Origin: Shewanella atlantica
GTDB lineage: Bacteria; Pseudomonadota; Gammaproteobacteria; Enterobacterales; Shewanellaceae
Length of the DNA: 64,000 nucleotides
Assembly: GCF_003966265.1 (NCBI RefSeq)
Contig: NZ_RXNV01000007.1
Span: 62,001-126,000, forward strand
Direction: 5' to 3'
Position numbers and translations under genes: made by a program
The notes under the pieces: model-generated
Database searches by the model: none
What the model saw: the letters and a program-made list of their open reading frames with translations, nothing else
What the model was told of the DNA's origin: nothing
In this document: positions 36,258-45,457 of the stretch, piece after piece
How the letters are laid out: each line of letters starts with the position of its first letter
How positions within the stretch are numbered: the stretch's first letter is position 1

Positions 36258-37409
36258 TTAAAGCACTCTTTTCGCGTTTGCGGCGTACTCTTGCGACTGC
36301 ATCTCCTGTAGTCGGCTCAAGGTCCTTCTGAACTCGAAGTTTAATGCCCCATCGCTATAAAGCTCACCCAAGGGGACTTCGGCCGATAGATAGAGGTTCA
36401 CTTGTTGGTCGTACAGTTCGTCAATTAAAGCGATAAAGCGGCGTGCCGGATCGTCGCCAACCGCATAGGATAACTGGCGTTCACCTGTTTGTGTTGCGAT
36501 AGCACCGTCTTCGGTGCCTCTGGCACGGATCCAGGATTTTGGACGGCCGCCAAGCACGGGAATATCACTGACAAACAGGGTATCGAATTGACTGGCAAGC
36601 TCAATATAATCGAGTTGCGACCTTGGCCCTTCACACAGAGCATTAAAACTAAACCAGGCCTGATTTCCGCTGGCCTTGATGACAGGAATTGGGCGACCTA
36701 AGATCTGTAATGGTTCATTTTGGTGGGTAAAATCAGCGTTTGACTCGTCAAATATGTCAGCAAAGTTAACTTGTTGGCGTAAGAAATAGATCTGCTTAAA
36801 TTCGAGGGCGCGTGTTCTATGGTCCTGCTCTCCCTTGAGGTGAAGCTCAATGCTATGAGCTTGCAGTAGCGCGATTGTGGGTAAGAAACGCTCTCTTTGA
36901 AGCCCTGACTCATATAAACCTGAGATAGGGGTGTTTGAGGTGGCGACTAAAACCACGCCTTGACTAAATAATGCTTCGAACAATCTGCCTAAGATCATGG
37001 CATCACCGATATCGGAGACGAAGAACTCATCGAAGCAGATAAGCTGGCACTCCTTCGCAATGCGTTTTGCAATGCGCATTAATGGTTCTCTGTGCCCCGA
37101 CTCCTGCAGCATCTCCCTATGAATACGGGCCATAAAACGGTGAAAGTGTAACCTCAGGGGTGGTTGAGTCTGTGAGTCTGATACCGCCTCACAAAAAAGG
37201 TCCATCAACATAGTTTTACCGCGACCCACATCGCCCCAAATATAGAGCCCCTTTAACGCTGAACCTGCCAATTTGAGCGGGTGAGGGGAGGTGATGAGCT
37301 GCTTAAACAAGGTATCTAATTGTTCAGTCGCTTGCTCCTGGATCGGATCATAGGCAAAGCCTGATTGAGCTAATCGTATCCGGTAGCGTTCGAGTGGCGA
37401 TAAAGTCAT
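36258..37409 (-). CDS. zapE: Cell division protein ZapE (AFG1-like ATPase)
   Basis: A 383-aa P-loop ATPase of the AFG1/ZapE family, with Walker A GDVGRGKTMLMD (~58-69), Walker B LICFDEFFVSDIGDAMIL (~137) and VATSNTP (~173). In E. coli ZapE is recruited to the division site and helps constriction under stress. It is cytoplasmic and has the usual family length. The gene is monocistronic; a 270-bp MITE-like element lies directly upstream, so its promoter lies close to the element or inside its end. Confidence 0.93.
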   Translation of the reverse strand: MTLSPLERYRIRLAQSGFAYDPIQEQATEQLDTLFKQLITSPHPLKLAGSALKGLYIWGDVGRGKTMLMDLFCEAVSDSQTQPPLRLHFHRFMARIHREMLQESGHREPLMRIAKRIAKECQLICFDEFFVSDIGDAMILGRLFEALFSQGVVLVATSNTPISGLYESGLQRERFLPTIALLQAHSIELHLKGEQDHRTRALEFKQIYFLRQQVNFADIFDESNADFTHQNEPLQILGRPIPVIKASGNQAWFSFNALCEGPRSQLDYIELASQFDTLFVSDIPVLGGRPKSWIRARGTEDGAIATQTGERQLSYAVGDDPARRFIALIDELYDQQVNLYLSAEVPLGELYSDGALNFEFRRTLSRLQEMQSQEYAANAKRVL

Positions 37410-37443
37410 TACGGTACCTGATTCAATTATGGGGCTGAGAGTA

Positions 37444-37711
37444 TATACCCAAACGACCTCGAAATGCAGGATTCAGCATGTCGAGAAGTGACAGAGTTCA
37501 AGGCATGAAATAGCAGTACTAGTTATTCTAATTCAATATTTTATAACGTAGAAACATGTTGCTTCTCGGCTTGCCCTTCGGGAGCTCCCGTAGAATGCCT
37601 GCACTGCGTTAGTGATATTGAAAAGGGAATAACCATTCTCTCAATCACTGCCTTGTTCAGTTATCCTACGGGAGCTCTGAAACGAGCATTTTGAAGTGGC
37701 TTGGGTATACC
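37444..37711. mobile_element. MITE-like element with imperfect terminal inverted repeats
   Basis: The ends are TATACCCAAACGACCTCGAA.. (37444-37467) and, reverse-complemented, TATACCCAAGCCACTTCAAA.. (37686-37711). The 268-bp interior has no ORF and contains further inverted repeats: GGGAGCTCCCGTAG against CTACGGGAGCTC, and TTATTCTAATTCAATAT against ATATTGAAAAGGGAATAA. It fills the whole gap between zapE and the M16 peptidase gene. It resembles repeats I associate with Shewanella genomes. Confidence 0.6.
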
Positions 37712-37738
37712 AGCTCCCTTAGTCCGGGAGCGATCATA

Positions 37739-39247
37739 TCAGGGAGTGATCATGTTTATCTGCCAACCGGGGAGTTTGCTTTTAAGATCATCGCTGATGA
37801 GGTCGGCATCGCCGCGGAGTAAAATCGTTGGCGGTGAGTCGAAGATTGACTGAGCCATCTGCTGTAACTCCTGAGCCGACAGTGTGGCAATCGCCTCGCG
37901 TTGACCCATCACATCCTCATTGCTTTGAGCTAAAGTCAGCCGTTTGATGTAACTTGCCTGTATCGTCACCATGGAACTGTTAGCCAGTAAATGCTTACTC
38001 TTTTCGTAGGTCTTAATCGCGTCGAGCTCAGTCACTTGTACCGCTTGGTTCATCGCTAGGTTGAGGTGATCGAGTATGCCGGAGACGAAGGCGCCGGTAT
38101 GTTGAAGTTGGGTACTGCCATAAAACTTCAGTGTGCGTGCCTGAGGATTATCATAACAGCGACCGTAAATACCATAGGTTAAGCCGCGCTTTTCTCTTAG
38201 ATCGTAATACAAACGACCCGAGAAACTTCGGCCCAGCCAGCTTGCCAAGGTGTGACAGGCGAGGGGGGGACTTGCTATCGGTAACCTATATCCTACTCTT
38301 ACCTGAGTCTGCACGGCTCCCGGCGCATCGATAACAAAGAGCTGTTTCTTCGATGCTGCCCCGATCCGTTCACTGTCCTCTCTTGAAGAGCCAATAGCGG
38401 CTACATCTGTTGAAGGGATCTGCGGTAGTTGCTTGGCTAAACCCAGCGCAAGCTTGTCGAGCGACTCTGAGCTGTCCGAATGCTTGGCTGAAATTAGCAG
38501 ATGCCATTTCGAGCCGGGCAATATTGCGCTCTGTATGTGGTTTAAGTCGGTTTGCGTGAGTTCTTGCTGCAATTCATGCTTGTTCAGGGCCAGATTATAG
38601 GGGTGGTTTTTACCTAATATCTCTCTGGCCCAGACCTTCTCTATCTCTGATCCCGTAAAGGCATTGATATGTTTGTTGAGTTTTAACTGCCTTCTAACCG
38701 TTTCGGTATCCAGTTCATCGAAGGCGTTATCTTGCCAGCTTGCGGCTAAGATGGAGAGAGCCGGTTCAATTTCCAGGGTCGGGCATGCCATCTGCAGCGC
38801 TATGCTATGCATGCCCGCTCTTACCCTCAGGCTTTCGATACATGACAGCGGCTTCTTTGCCGATAACCAATTTGCCCTGTGATAGAGAGCGGTGTTGAGT
38901 ACATCGATATTTTTAAACGGGCGTAGTGGGTTAATTAACACCAAGTTGATGTAATGGAGCCCCGAGTGGCTGGCCGGAAACTGATGCAGTGTAAAATCCG
39001 GAGTTAGGGCCGTGACTTTAGCTTGAGATTTTTCATCGTCAATTTCATCCTGACTGCTGGTGTTATTGTCATTGCCCAGATTGGGGGCTCCCTTAAGAGG
39101 GGGAAACTGAGAAACGACGGGCTCCTGGGAGTCGGTGAACACTAACTTTGTCTGCTGGCAGCCAACTGTAGACACTATTAACAGTGACAGTATCAGGCTG
39201 AGTAATATCGATTTTACCTTGAGCAAATTTAGCTGAATAGCGGTCAT
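37739..39247 (-). CDS. M16-family peptidase-like lipoprotein, probably inactive
   Basis: A 502-aa exported protein with a lipobox (STVGC, Cys ~30). The M16 fold is evident from the C-terminal half: YDLREKRGLTYGIYGRCYDNP (shortened here) matches the conserved R/Y region of the non-catalytic domain. The zinc motif HxxEH is absent from the N-terminal part. It overlaps the active M16 gene by four bases (ATGA). Such pairs commonly form a heterodimer in which one subunit carries zinc and the other the substrate-binding R/Y motif. This makes it an envelope zinc protease subunit. Confidence 0.87.
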   Translation of the reverse strand: MTAIQLNLLKVKSILLSLILSLLIVSTVGCQQTKLVFTDSQEPVVSQFPPLKGAPNLGNDNNTSSQDEIDDEKSQAKVTALTPDFTLHQFPASHSGLHYINLVLINPLRPFKNIDVLNTALYHRANWLSAKKPLSCIESLRVRAGMHSIALQMACPTLEIEPALSILAASWQDNAFDELDTETVRRQLKLNKHINAFTGSEIEKVWAREILGKNHPYNLALNKHELQQELTQTDLNHIQSAILPGSKWHLLISAKHSDSSESLDKLALGLAKQLPQIPSTDVAAIGSSREDSERIGAASKKQLFVIDAPGAVQTQVRVGYRLPIASPPLACHTLASWLGRSFSGRLYYDLREKRGLTYGIYGRCYDNPQARTLKFYGSTQLQHTGAFVSGILDHLNLAMNQAVQVTELDAIKTYEKSKHLLANSSMVTIQASYIKRLTLAQSNEDVMGQREAIATLSAQELQQMAQSIFDSPPTILLRGDADLISDDLKSKLPGWQINMITP

Positions 39248-40746
39248 AGGACGAGATCCTCCAGAGTGTCACTCAGCCCCTGTGGAAACCATTCGAGTAG
39301 AGTTTTAGTCCAGCGTATGTACCAAGGTGGCAACAGATCCAGCCTGACATAACCTTGAGAAAAGTATGTTTGTGCTACGGCTTGTAGTTGAGCCGGGCTG
39401 ACGGCATTGATGCGCTCCCAGGGGCCGGTCAGAGGCGTTAAGCTATCTTGCGCTAAGGTCGCCGAGAGGGCTCTGGCAAGCTGTGAAGGTCTGTCGATGA
39501 GCTGTAGGCGCTTGTTGAGCCAGTTGGCCTTGAGTTGAGACAAAGCCTGATCGGAGATCCCGTTTGTGGCCAAGGTTTCTATCGCCCGTTCAACATTGCC
39601 GGCAAGCCGGTCCAGTGAGGTCTTTGCTCTGGGAACCATAACCAGATTGGAGACCCCCATCTGCTCCATCGATAACGGAATTGAATAGGTAAGCAGTTGG
39701 TCTGGTTCGGTTAATCCGCTCTGCTTAATCAAGCTGCTGCGATTTTGAAAAAGGTAGGCTTCTAACAGAGAGACTGCGGCAGCGTCTGGATGTGTTTGCC
39801 CGACCGTATGCCAAGCCAGTAACAGTGCTGGCCAGGGCCCCCTTTCATCGACAACCTCGCCGTGCACGGCTTGGTTATCGAATTGCATCTTTAGGGGCGC
39901 TTTTAGCGCCTGCTCAGGGTTTTGCCATCGGCCAAACTCCTCTTCCACCCATAGGGCTGTATTTTCCGGCAGTGCTCCAACGATACTCAGCTGCATGGCA
40001 TCGGGGCGGTAATGAGTATGATGAAATTGTTCGAGTGTCTCTTTGGTTGCATTCTTAACGTCTTCCCGACTGCCTATTACCGCATGCCCGTAAGGTGTGT
40101 CTCGGGCCTGAGTCAGTAAAAACTCCATCGCCTTACGGACATAGGGTTGATTATCTATGCTGGTGGCCATCTCCTCGAGTACCGTGTCCTGCTGATTCTT
40201 GACGGTTTGCTCTGTTAGCGCCGGACGAATAAATCTATCGGCCTCTAGCCAGAGGCTGAGTTTCAGCGCTTCTGAAGGGATCGTCAGGTAATAGTTGGTG
40301 AAATCGAAGAAGGTGGAGGCGTTAAATTGCCCGCTGATGGCACTCATGGTTTGGGCGTAGCTATCTCCCGGCGCATTCTCACTGCCTTTGAATAACATAT
40401 GTTCGAACAGATGGGCATAGCCGGTCTGCCCCGAAGTTTCGTCTCTGGAGCCGACTCTGAATTGGCTGGCCAGAGAAACGAGTTGGTTATCGGCTAAAGG
40501 GAGGAGCCTGAGCTGAAGGCCATTGTCCAGCTTGTGGAAGATGATCTGTTTCTCTGTCCGATACAGGGGAGCTGCCATCTGTTGTAGATCTAATTCATTG
40601 GCCGTAACTGGCGGGGCAAGTAATGCCGCTGTTGTGACGGCAGTGACTGAGATTACCAGCGTCAATAGACCCATAACCTGGTTATGAACCGGGCCTTTTA
40701 ATGAGTCCGTAATGGTCTTAGCTCTTGAGACAATTCCCTTAATCAT
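39244..40746 (-). CDS. M16-family zinc metallopeptidase (active subunit)
   Basis: A 500-aa exported peptidase. A hydrophobic leader (~24-44, ending VTANE) is followed by the inverted zinc motif HLFEH in AHLFEHMLFKGS (~111-122), with the distal acidic residue in the DTVLEEMATSID region (~188). It is the upstream partner of the lipoprotein M16 gene, which it overlaps by four bases. Together they should form a periplasmic two-subunit pitrilysin-type protease. The N-terminus carries ~20 basic and polar residues before the hydrophobic stretch, so the exact start is uncertain. Confidence 0.9.
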   Translation of the reverse strand: MIKGIVSRAKTITDSLKGPVHNQVMGLLTLVISVTAVTTAALLAPPVTANELDLQQMAAPLYRTEKQIIFHKLDNGLQLRLLPLADNQLVSLASQFRVGSRDETSGQTGYAHLFEHMLFKGSENAPGDSYAQTMSAISGQFNASTFFDFTNYYLTIPSEALKLSLWLEADRFIRPALTEQTVKNQQDTVLEEMATSIDNQPYVRKAMEFLLTQARDTPYGHAVIGSREDVKNATKETLEQFHHTHYRPDAMQLSIVGALPENTALWVEEEFGRWQNPEQALKAPLKMQFDNQAVHGEVVDERGPWPALLLAWHTVGQTHPDAAAVSLLEAYLFQNRSSLIKQSGLTEPDQLLTYSIPLSMEQMGVSNLVMVPRAKTSLDRLAGNVERAIETLATNGISDQALSQLKANWLNKRLQLIDRPSQLARALSATLAQDSLTPLTGPWERINAVSPAQLQAVAQTYFSQGYVRLDLLPPWYIRWTKTLLEWFPQGLSDTLEDLVL

Positions 40747-40863
40747 TTAACGGCTTATTTAGTCTTTAGGTTACAATTTTATATCAGCTTTATCAGATTA
40801 ATTCCAATTGACATAACGCTGCAAAGCATGGCTATGCCAGACTAACAAGGTGAGTGAGCCTCT

Positions 40864-42417
40864 TTACTTTTTGAGTCCCAGCCGCTTTGCTAATCGATGT
40901 AAATTACCCGAGTCGACCTTGAGCTGACGTGCCGTTGCGGCCCATTGTCCGTGGTTTTCTGCCAATGCGTGTTGGATATACTGGGCCTGAAACTCATCGG
41001 TGACATCCTTCAGACTACCCGTGAGCAAGCCTTGGAAAGGGCTCGAAACCGTGCCGGGGAGTTGGGCCTTACTTTTTTGAGCTTGCCCGGGTATATCGAA
41101 GTGTTGAGGCAGAATTTGAGGCAGGTCATTGACCGCCTGTGCCTTTGCCAGTACGGCCGCACGATGGAGTGCATGTTCCAACTCGCGGATATTTCCCGGC
41201 CAATCATATTGTTTCAAAAGGCTCAGACTGGTCGGGCTGAGGCTTAAGTTTTTTATCCCGAGCTTTTGTCTGCATCGCTCGACAAAATACCCGCACAGGA
41301 GAGTAATATCGTCGTCTCGCTCACGCAGCGCCGGCACCATAAGCGGGAAGACGCTGAGTCTATGGTAGAGGTCGGCACGAAAGCGTCCCGCCAGGATCTC
41401 CTGTTTCAGATCCTTATTGGTCGCGGCAATAATTCTCACATCGACCTTACGGCTGCGATCATCACCGATCTTCTGAATATCGCCATACTGAAGAACCCTG
41501 AGCAGCTTAGCCTGCAAGGTCAGGGGCAGTTCACCTATCTCATCGAGGAACAGAGTGCCCTTGTCGGCCAGTTCAAATTTACCGCTGCGGTTACTGATAG
41601 CACCGGTAAATGCCCCCTTTACATGACCAAAGAGCTCACTCTCGGCGACCGATTCTGGCAGCGCTGCGCAGTTAAGGTACACCAGAGGGGAATTTTTACG
41701 TTCCGAGCCCTGATGCACCGCCTTGGCGATAAGCTCTTTACCCGTTCCGGTTTCACCTAAGATAAGCACATTAAGATCTGTTGAGGCGACGACGTTAATC
41801 TCCTCATTGAGTGACTGCATACTTTGTGCCTGGCCTATCATCTCGACATCGTTATCGCTGGTGATATCTGTACTCATGTCGGTGCCCGAGTCTTGTGACT
41901 GAAACGCCGCTTTTTCGAGTCTGTCTATCATCAGGGCGTTGCTGAGTGAGACGGCAGCAATCGCACTGAGGCTTCTCAGTTCGTTATTGGTGAATGTCTG
42001 AAATTGATCGGGATCGAATCCATCGATCGTGATGGCACCGATTAGACGCTCATCGGCATAGAGGGGCAGGCCGATGCAGGCATGAACCTTAAGCTCATCG
42101 CCCTGATTTGGGATCAAGCCATCATAGGGATCCGCAAGGTCGCTATCGGCGGGAAATCTGACGACATCGCCTGCGCGGGCAATCGCTTCCAGCCTGGGGT
42201 GTTCATCCACAAGAAAGCGTCGTCCCAGTACATCGGCATTGAGACCATCGATCGCCAGCGGGATAAACTGTTGTCCCTGAAAGGCGAGCAAAGCTGCGGC
42301 ATCGCAGTTGAGGTTTTGGCGTATGATATCGAGCAGACGAGAAAAGCGGTCCCGATTAGACAGACCTGAGGTGATATCGAGTGCGATACGGGTTAGCTCT
42401 GTTTGACTCAAGGCCAT
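40864..42417 (-). CDS. norR: Nitric oxide-responsive sigma-54 activator NorR
   Basis: A 517-aa regulator with three domains. The N-terminal GAF domain (~20-165) senses NO through a non-haem iron. The AAA+ domain (~190-420) has Walker A GETGTGKE, the sigma-54 contact loop GAFTGA and [13 protein letters not shown]-terminal HTH reads [22 protein letters not shown]. It activates the NO reductase gene directly upstream on the same strand. The terminator at 42533-42558 and two GT-N7-AC boxes at 42496-42530 suggest that norR has its own, autoregulated promoter. Confidence 0.95.
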   Translation of the reverse strand: MALSQTELTRIALDITSGLSNRDRFSRLLDIIRQNLNCDAAALLAFQGQQFIPLAIDGLNADVLGRRFLVDEHPRLEAIARAGDVVRFPADSDLADPYDGLIPNQGDELKVHACIGLPLYADERLIGAITIDGFDPDQFQTFTNNELRSLSAIAAVSLSNALMIDRLEKAAFQSQDSGTDMSTDITSDNDVEMIGQAQSMQSLNEEINVVASTDLNVLILGETGTGKELIAKAVHQGSERKNSPLVYLNCAALPESVAESELFGHVKGAFTGAISNRSGKFELADKGTLFLDEIGELPLTLQAKLLRVLQYGDIQKIGDDRSRKVDVRIIAATNKDLKQEILAGRFRADLYHRLSVFPLMVPALRERDDDITLLCGYFVERCRQKLGIKNLSLSPTSLSLLKQYDWPGNIRELEHALHRAAVLAKAQAVNDLPQILPQHFDIPGQAQKSKAQLPGTVSSPFQGLLTGSLKDVTDEFQAQYIQHALAENHGQWAATARQLKVDSGNLHRLAKRLGLKK

Positions 42418-42454
42418 GGTTTGGATCTCCGGTGAGTTTTCTATATTTTGCTGC

Positions 42455-42474
42455 TTAATACCGATTGGTATAAG
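42455..42474. repeat. Short near-palindromic repeat, copy 2
   Basis: TTAATACCGATTGGTATAAG, a near-palindrome found in inverted orientation at 17556-17575 and, in weaker form, near 63826. It lies between the norR start and its putative NorR boxes. Confidence 0.4.
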
Positions 42475-42495
42475 GTACCCGAGTGAGGCGTACTT

Positions 42496-42530
42496 GTCAT
42501 TTTGACATTTTTAATTGCTGTCATAAAAAC
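42496..42530 (-). promoter_or_regulatory. Candidate NorR boxes upstream of norR
   Basis: GTCATTTTGAC (42496-42506) and GTCATAAAAAC (42520-42530) both fit GT-N7-AC, the NorR enhancer pattern. They lie 80-110 bp before norR, just behind the norB terminator. No sigma-54 promoter is seen between them and norR, so repression or autoregulation is more likely than activation. Confidence 0.5.
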
Positions 42531-42532
42531 AT

Positions 42533-42558
42533 AAAAAAGAGGGCCGCGAACGACCCTC
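42533..42558 (-). terminator. Terminator after norB
   Basis: GAGGG (42539-42543) / CCCTC (42554-42558) form the stem, and the A-run at 42533-42538 becomes a U-run on the minus-strand transcript. It ends norB transcription before norR. Confidence 0.75.
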
Positions 42559-42581
42559 AAGAGTGAGCAAATAGTTCAGGA

Positions 42582-44867
42582 TTAAGCTTTTGCTGAGATA
42601 GCCTCCTCTACCGCCTGTGTTTTAGCGCCGATGGCCTTCTTAATGATATCGAAGAAGAACAGACCCATGAACAGACCACCGATACCGAAAACGACATCGC
42701 CGGGGACACGCATCCAGACCAGAGTTTCGACGAGTGGGCTGTGGATCACCTCTGGTGAACGGGCAAACCAGTAACCATTTTCGATGACGGCGAAGAACTG
42801 AGTGATACCGACAGGGAGCAGTGACATGAATACCATGGCAGCCAGGCCAATGTTCAGACTCCAGAACGCGCCCTTGAGTAGTTTTTCATTCCACTGCATC
42901 TGACCCGTCAGGCCTCGTGTGCAGAACAGCATTAAGCCTATGCCTAACATACCATAGACGCCCATAAATGCAGCGTGAGCATGGGTGGCGGTGGTATTCA
43001 GCCCCTGGATAAAGTACAAGGCGATAGGTGGGTTGATCAGGAAGCCAAGTACCCCCGCCCCTACTAAGTTCCAGAATGCCGTTGCCACGAAGAACATGAT
43101 GGCCCATTTGTAGCGGATCATCCATGGAGCGGCCTGACGCATACGGTAACTCTCTACCGCCTCATAGCCTATGATGGCCAGTGGCACGACCTCTAATGCT
43201 GAGAAGATGGCGCCCCAGGCAACCACAGAGGTGGGGGCTCCGGTGAAGTAGAGGTGATGTAAGGTACCGATTAACCCACCGGTGAGGAAGATCAGAGTAG
43301 TAAAGAGTACCGCTGCGTTGGCGCTTCGGGTACGAATGAGCCCGAGGCGTACTAACATGAGGGCAATAACCGAAGTGGCGAAAGTCTCGAAGAAGCCTTC
43401 AACCCAAAGGTGAACCACCCACCAGCGCCAGTACTCGGCAATCGCCAGGTTGGTATGTTTACCCATAAACAGGCCAGCACCGTAGAACAAGCCGATAGCG
43501 ATGCAAGAGGAGTACAAGACCCAGATAACCGGTCCCATCTCACCTTGGTTTTTAAGTGCAGGGCGAATTGCTGCCGTCACTAGTCCAAGCCAGATCAAGA
43601 GTCCACCGAGTAACAGGATTTGCCAAACACGGCCGAGATCTATGTATTCATAACCCTGATGACCGAACAGGAAGTTCATGTCCAGATCGAAGTACTGCTG
43701 AACACCTGCCCATTCTCCCGCCATAGAGCCCAATACCACGACAACCAGTGCGGCCCAGAGTATGTTGACGCCCAGACGCTGGTACTTAGGCTCGTGACCG
43801 GATAGGGCCGAAGCGATATACAGGCCCGTGCCCAGCCAGGTGGTCGCGATCCAGAATACTGCTAACTGAGTGTGCCAGGTTCGTGTGACCGAATAGGGAA
43901 GAATTTCGGCCAGCGGCAAGCCATAAAACTCCTGACCCTCTACCGCATAGTGAGCCGTGATGCCTCCGAGGAAGATCTGCAGCAGGAAGAGGCCAATGGC
44001 CGTGACAAAGTATTTGCCGACCGCTTTTTGTGAAGGGGTGGGTTTCTTGAAAAATAGTGGGTCTTGAGCGGCAGGCTCGGGCAGAGGCTCATGCTTACCA
44101 CTTGCATGGTACCAAACGAGTCCGCCGATACCCGCGATCAGGGTGACGATACTCAGGATAGACCAGACGATATTGCTCGAGGTTGGTGTGTTACCCAGTT
44201 GAGGATCGAATGGCCAGTTATTGGTATAGGTGTAATCCAGGCCGGGACGTTCGGTGATTGCAGCCCAGGCGCCCCAGAAGAGGAAGGCATTAAGCTGCTC
44301 GCGATGCGCTAAACTTTTAACTGTGCCCTCTTTCATGGCGTACTGCTCTCTGAGCGTAGAGAGCTTAGGATCATCACCAAAGAGTGAAAGGTAGTGCTGG
44401 CTTATCTCCTCGATGGCCAGAATACGAGTCTTAGAAAGGGTCACCTGAGTTGTATCGTCGGCATTGATGACTACTGTATTGTGACGAATATCTTCACGCA
44501 ATAGCTGCTCTAAACCTGCCTGCCTCTCGCTGCTAAGCGAGTCGAAATCTTGCTTGAAACGTTCCTGTGCCGTGAGGTTAAGCCATGCTGCCGCCTCTCG
44601 ATGCAACCAATCTGCAGTCCAGTCGGGAGCGACGTATGAGCCATGGCCCCAAATTGAACCTAGCTGGTGGCCGCCCATAGAGCGCCAGACCAGTTGTCCC
44701 TGCTCAACATCATCTTTACTGAAAAGTGTTTGTCCGTTGGTGGCGATGAATGCCGTAGGGATCGGGGGTTTCTCTCGATAAATATCACTGCCTATACTCA
44801 GTAGTACAGTGAATGAAGCAATTAGCACGGCGATGAGTGCGATTGCGGTTAATTTTAGTTTGCTCAT
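42582..44867 (-). CDS. norB: Quinol-dependent nitric oxide reductase (single-subunit NorB)
   Basis: A 761-aa inner-membrane enzyme reducing NO to N2O with electrons from quinol. The N-terminal extension, with MGGHQLGSIWGHGSYVAPDW (~44) and a fused cytochrome-c-like periplasmic fold, is typical of qNor. About fourteen helices follow, with haem and iron ligands in RTWHTQLAVFWIATTWLGTG (~330), WVVHLWVEGFFE (~480) and HHLYF/HAHAAFMGVYGM (~560, ~640). I start at the ATG at 44867 after AGAGGAAAT; the seven codons upstream lack support. A sigma-54 promoter and NorR-like boxes lie upstream. Confidence 0.94.
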   Translation of the reverse strand: MSKLKLTAIALIAVLIASFTVLLSIGSDIYREKPPIPTAFIATNGQTLFSKDDVEQGQLVWRSMGGHQLGSIWGHGSYVAPDWTADWLHREAAAWLNLTAQERFKQDFDSLSSERQAGLEQLLREDIRHNTVVINADDTTQVTLSKTRILAIEEISQHYLSLFGDDPKLSTLREQYAMKEGTVKSLAHREQLNAFLFWGAWAAITERPGLDYTYTNNWPFDPQLGNTPTSSNIVWSILSIVTLIAGIGGLVWYHASGKHEPLPEPAAQDPLFFKKPTPSQKAVGKYFVTAIGLFLLQIFLGGITAHYAVEGQEFYGLPLAEILPYSVTRTWHTQLAVFWIATTWLGTGLYIASALSGHEPKYQRLGVNILWAALVVVVLGSMAGEWAGVQQYFDLDMNFLFGHQGYEYIDLGRVWQILLLGGLLIWLGLVTAAIRPALKNQGEMGPVIWVLYSSCIAIGLFYGAGLFMGKHTNLAIAEYWRWWVVHLWVEGFFETFATSVIALMLVRLGLIRTRSANAAVLFTTLIFLTGGLIGTLHHLYFTGAPTSVVAWGAIFSALEVVPLAIIGYEAVESYRMRQAAPWMIRYKWAIMFFVATAFWNLVGAGVLGFLINPPIALYFIQGLNTTATHAHAAFMGVYGMLGIGLMLFCTRGLTGQMQWNEKLLKGAFWSLNIGLAAMVFMSLLPVGITQFFAVIENGYWFARSPEVIHSPLVETLVWMRVPGDVVFGIGGLFMGLFFFDIIKKAIGAKTQAVEEAISAKA

Positions 44868-44910
44868 ATTTCCTCTTAGCGCGGTCATTGATATCAGGCA
44901 TCAGAGTTTT

Positions 44911-44926
44911 AGCATTTGTCGTGCCA
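44911..44926 (-). promoter_or_regulatory. norB: Sigma-54 promoter of norB
   Basis: Read on the minus strand the sequence is TGGCACGACAAATGCT, which matches TGGCAC-N5-(T/A)TGC(T/A) with the correct -24/-12 spacing. It lies 44 bp before the norB start codon, downstream of three NorR-like boxes. Confidence 0.8.
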
Positions 44927-44982
44927 ATCAGGTAACTGGTTGTTTTACATATTTTTATTCATTTTTGTTACGTGATAGTTAT

Positions 44983-45035
44983 GTCATTTAGACACTCTGG
45001 TTTTGTGTTGAAATGACACTCGCTGTCATTTTGAT
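44983..45035 (-). promoter_or_regulatory. Three NorR-like enhancer boxes upstream of norB
   Basis: GTCATTTAGAC (44983-44993), the reverse complement of GTCATTTCAAC (45007-45017) and GTCATTTTGAT (45025-45035) share GTCATTT. The first two fit GT-N7-AC exactly; the third ends AT. Boxes two and three form an inverted pair (AAATGACA, five bases, TGTCATTT). They lie about 60-110 bp upstream of the sigma-54 promoter, as expected for an enhancer. Confidence 0.65.
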
Positions 45036-45457
45036 ACTCATACTGAGCTAGACTTTTTTGACTGTATACCGATATAAACATCAATTTCGAACATTTGAGT
45101 CTAAGCAGTTGGTATAAACTTACGTTTAGTGCGGTCTTTGTTTGTTTTGTTGTTGCTGCAAATGTTTTTGTTTTTTTTAATCTTAGTGTTTATAAAGGTT
45201 TTTTTTTAGATTTTAAGTCTTTTTGAGTGTTAAGGTGTTGATTTTATCTTTATGTATTAAAATTAATTGAATTTTATGTTTTTACTCTCCCTTGCTATTG
45301 TATAATGCATGGCTAAACATCATTCGATGTTTACAAGATAAAAACTGAGCTTACGACATGTTCATAACACTAGTGTTCATAAAACTAGTGCTCATAAAAG
45401 TAATGTTCAGAAAGCAGGCATCAGAGATAAGGTTCAAGTACCGGAGAAGGGGTCGTC
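45036..45457 (+). other. AT-rich upstream region of the NhaP2 gene
   Basis: About 420 bp without an ORF. The region 45120-45300 is very T-rich. A four-copy 15-bp tandem repeat lies at 45354-45414, directly before the ribosome-binding site of the antiporter gene. The antiporter promoter is expected here; no consensus is clear. Confidence 0.5.
45354..45414 (+). repeat. Four tandem 15-bp repeats before the K+/H+ antiporter gene
   Basis: The core G(T/C)TCA(T/G)AA recurs at 45360, 45375, 45390 and 45405, exactly 15 bp apart. The two central units read ACTAGTGTTCATAAA and ACTAGTGCTCATAAA, and the outer ones are more diverged. It lies in the likely 5' leader or promoter. It may bind a protein cooperatively or be a slippage-prone microsatellite. 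Confidence 0.65.

Noticed and set aside
41266-41760. 164-codon plus-strand frame inside norR
   Set aside because: Antisense shadow of the AAA+ domain of norR; no family pattern.
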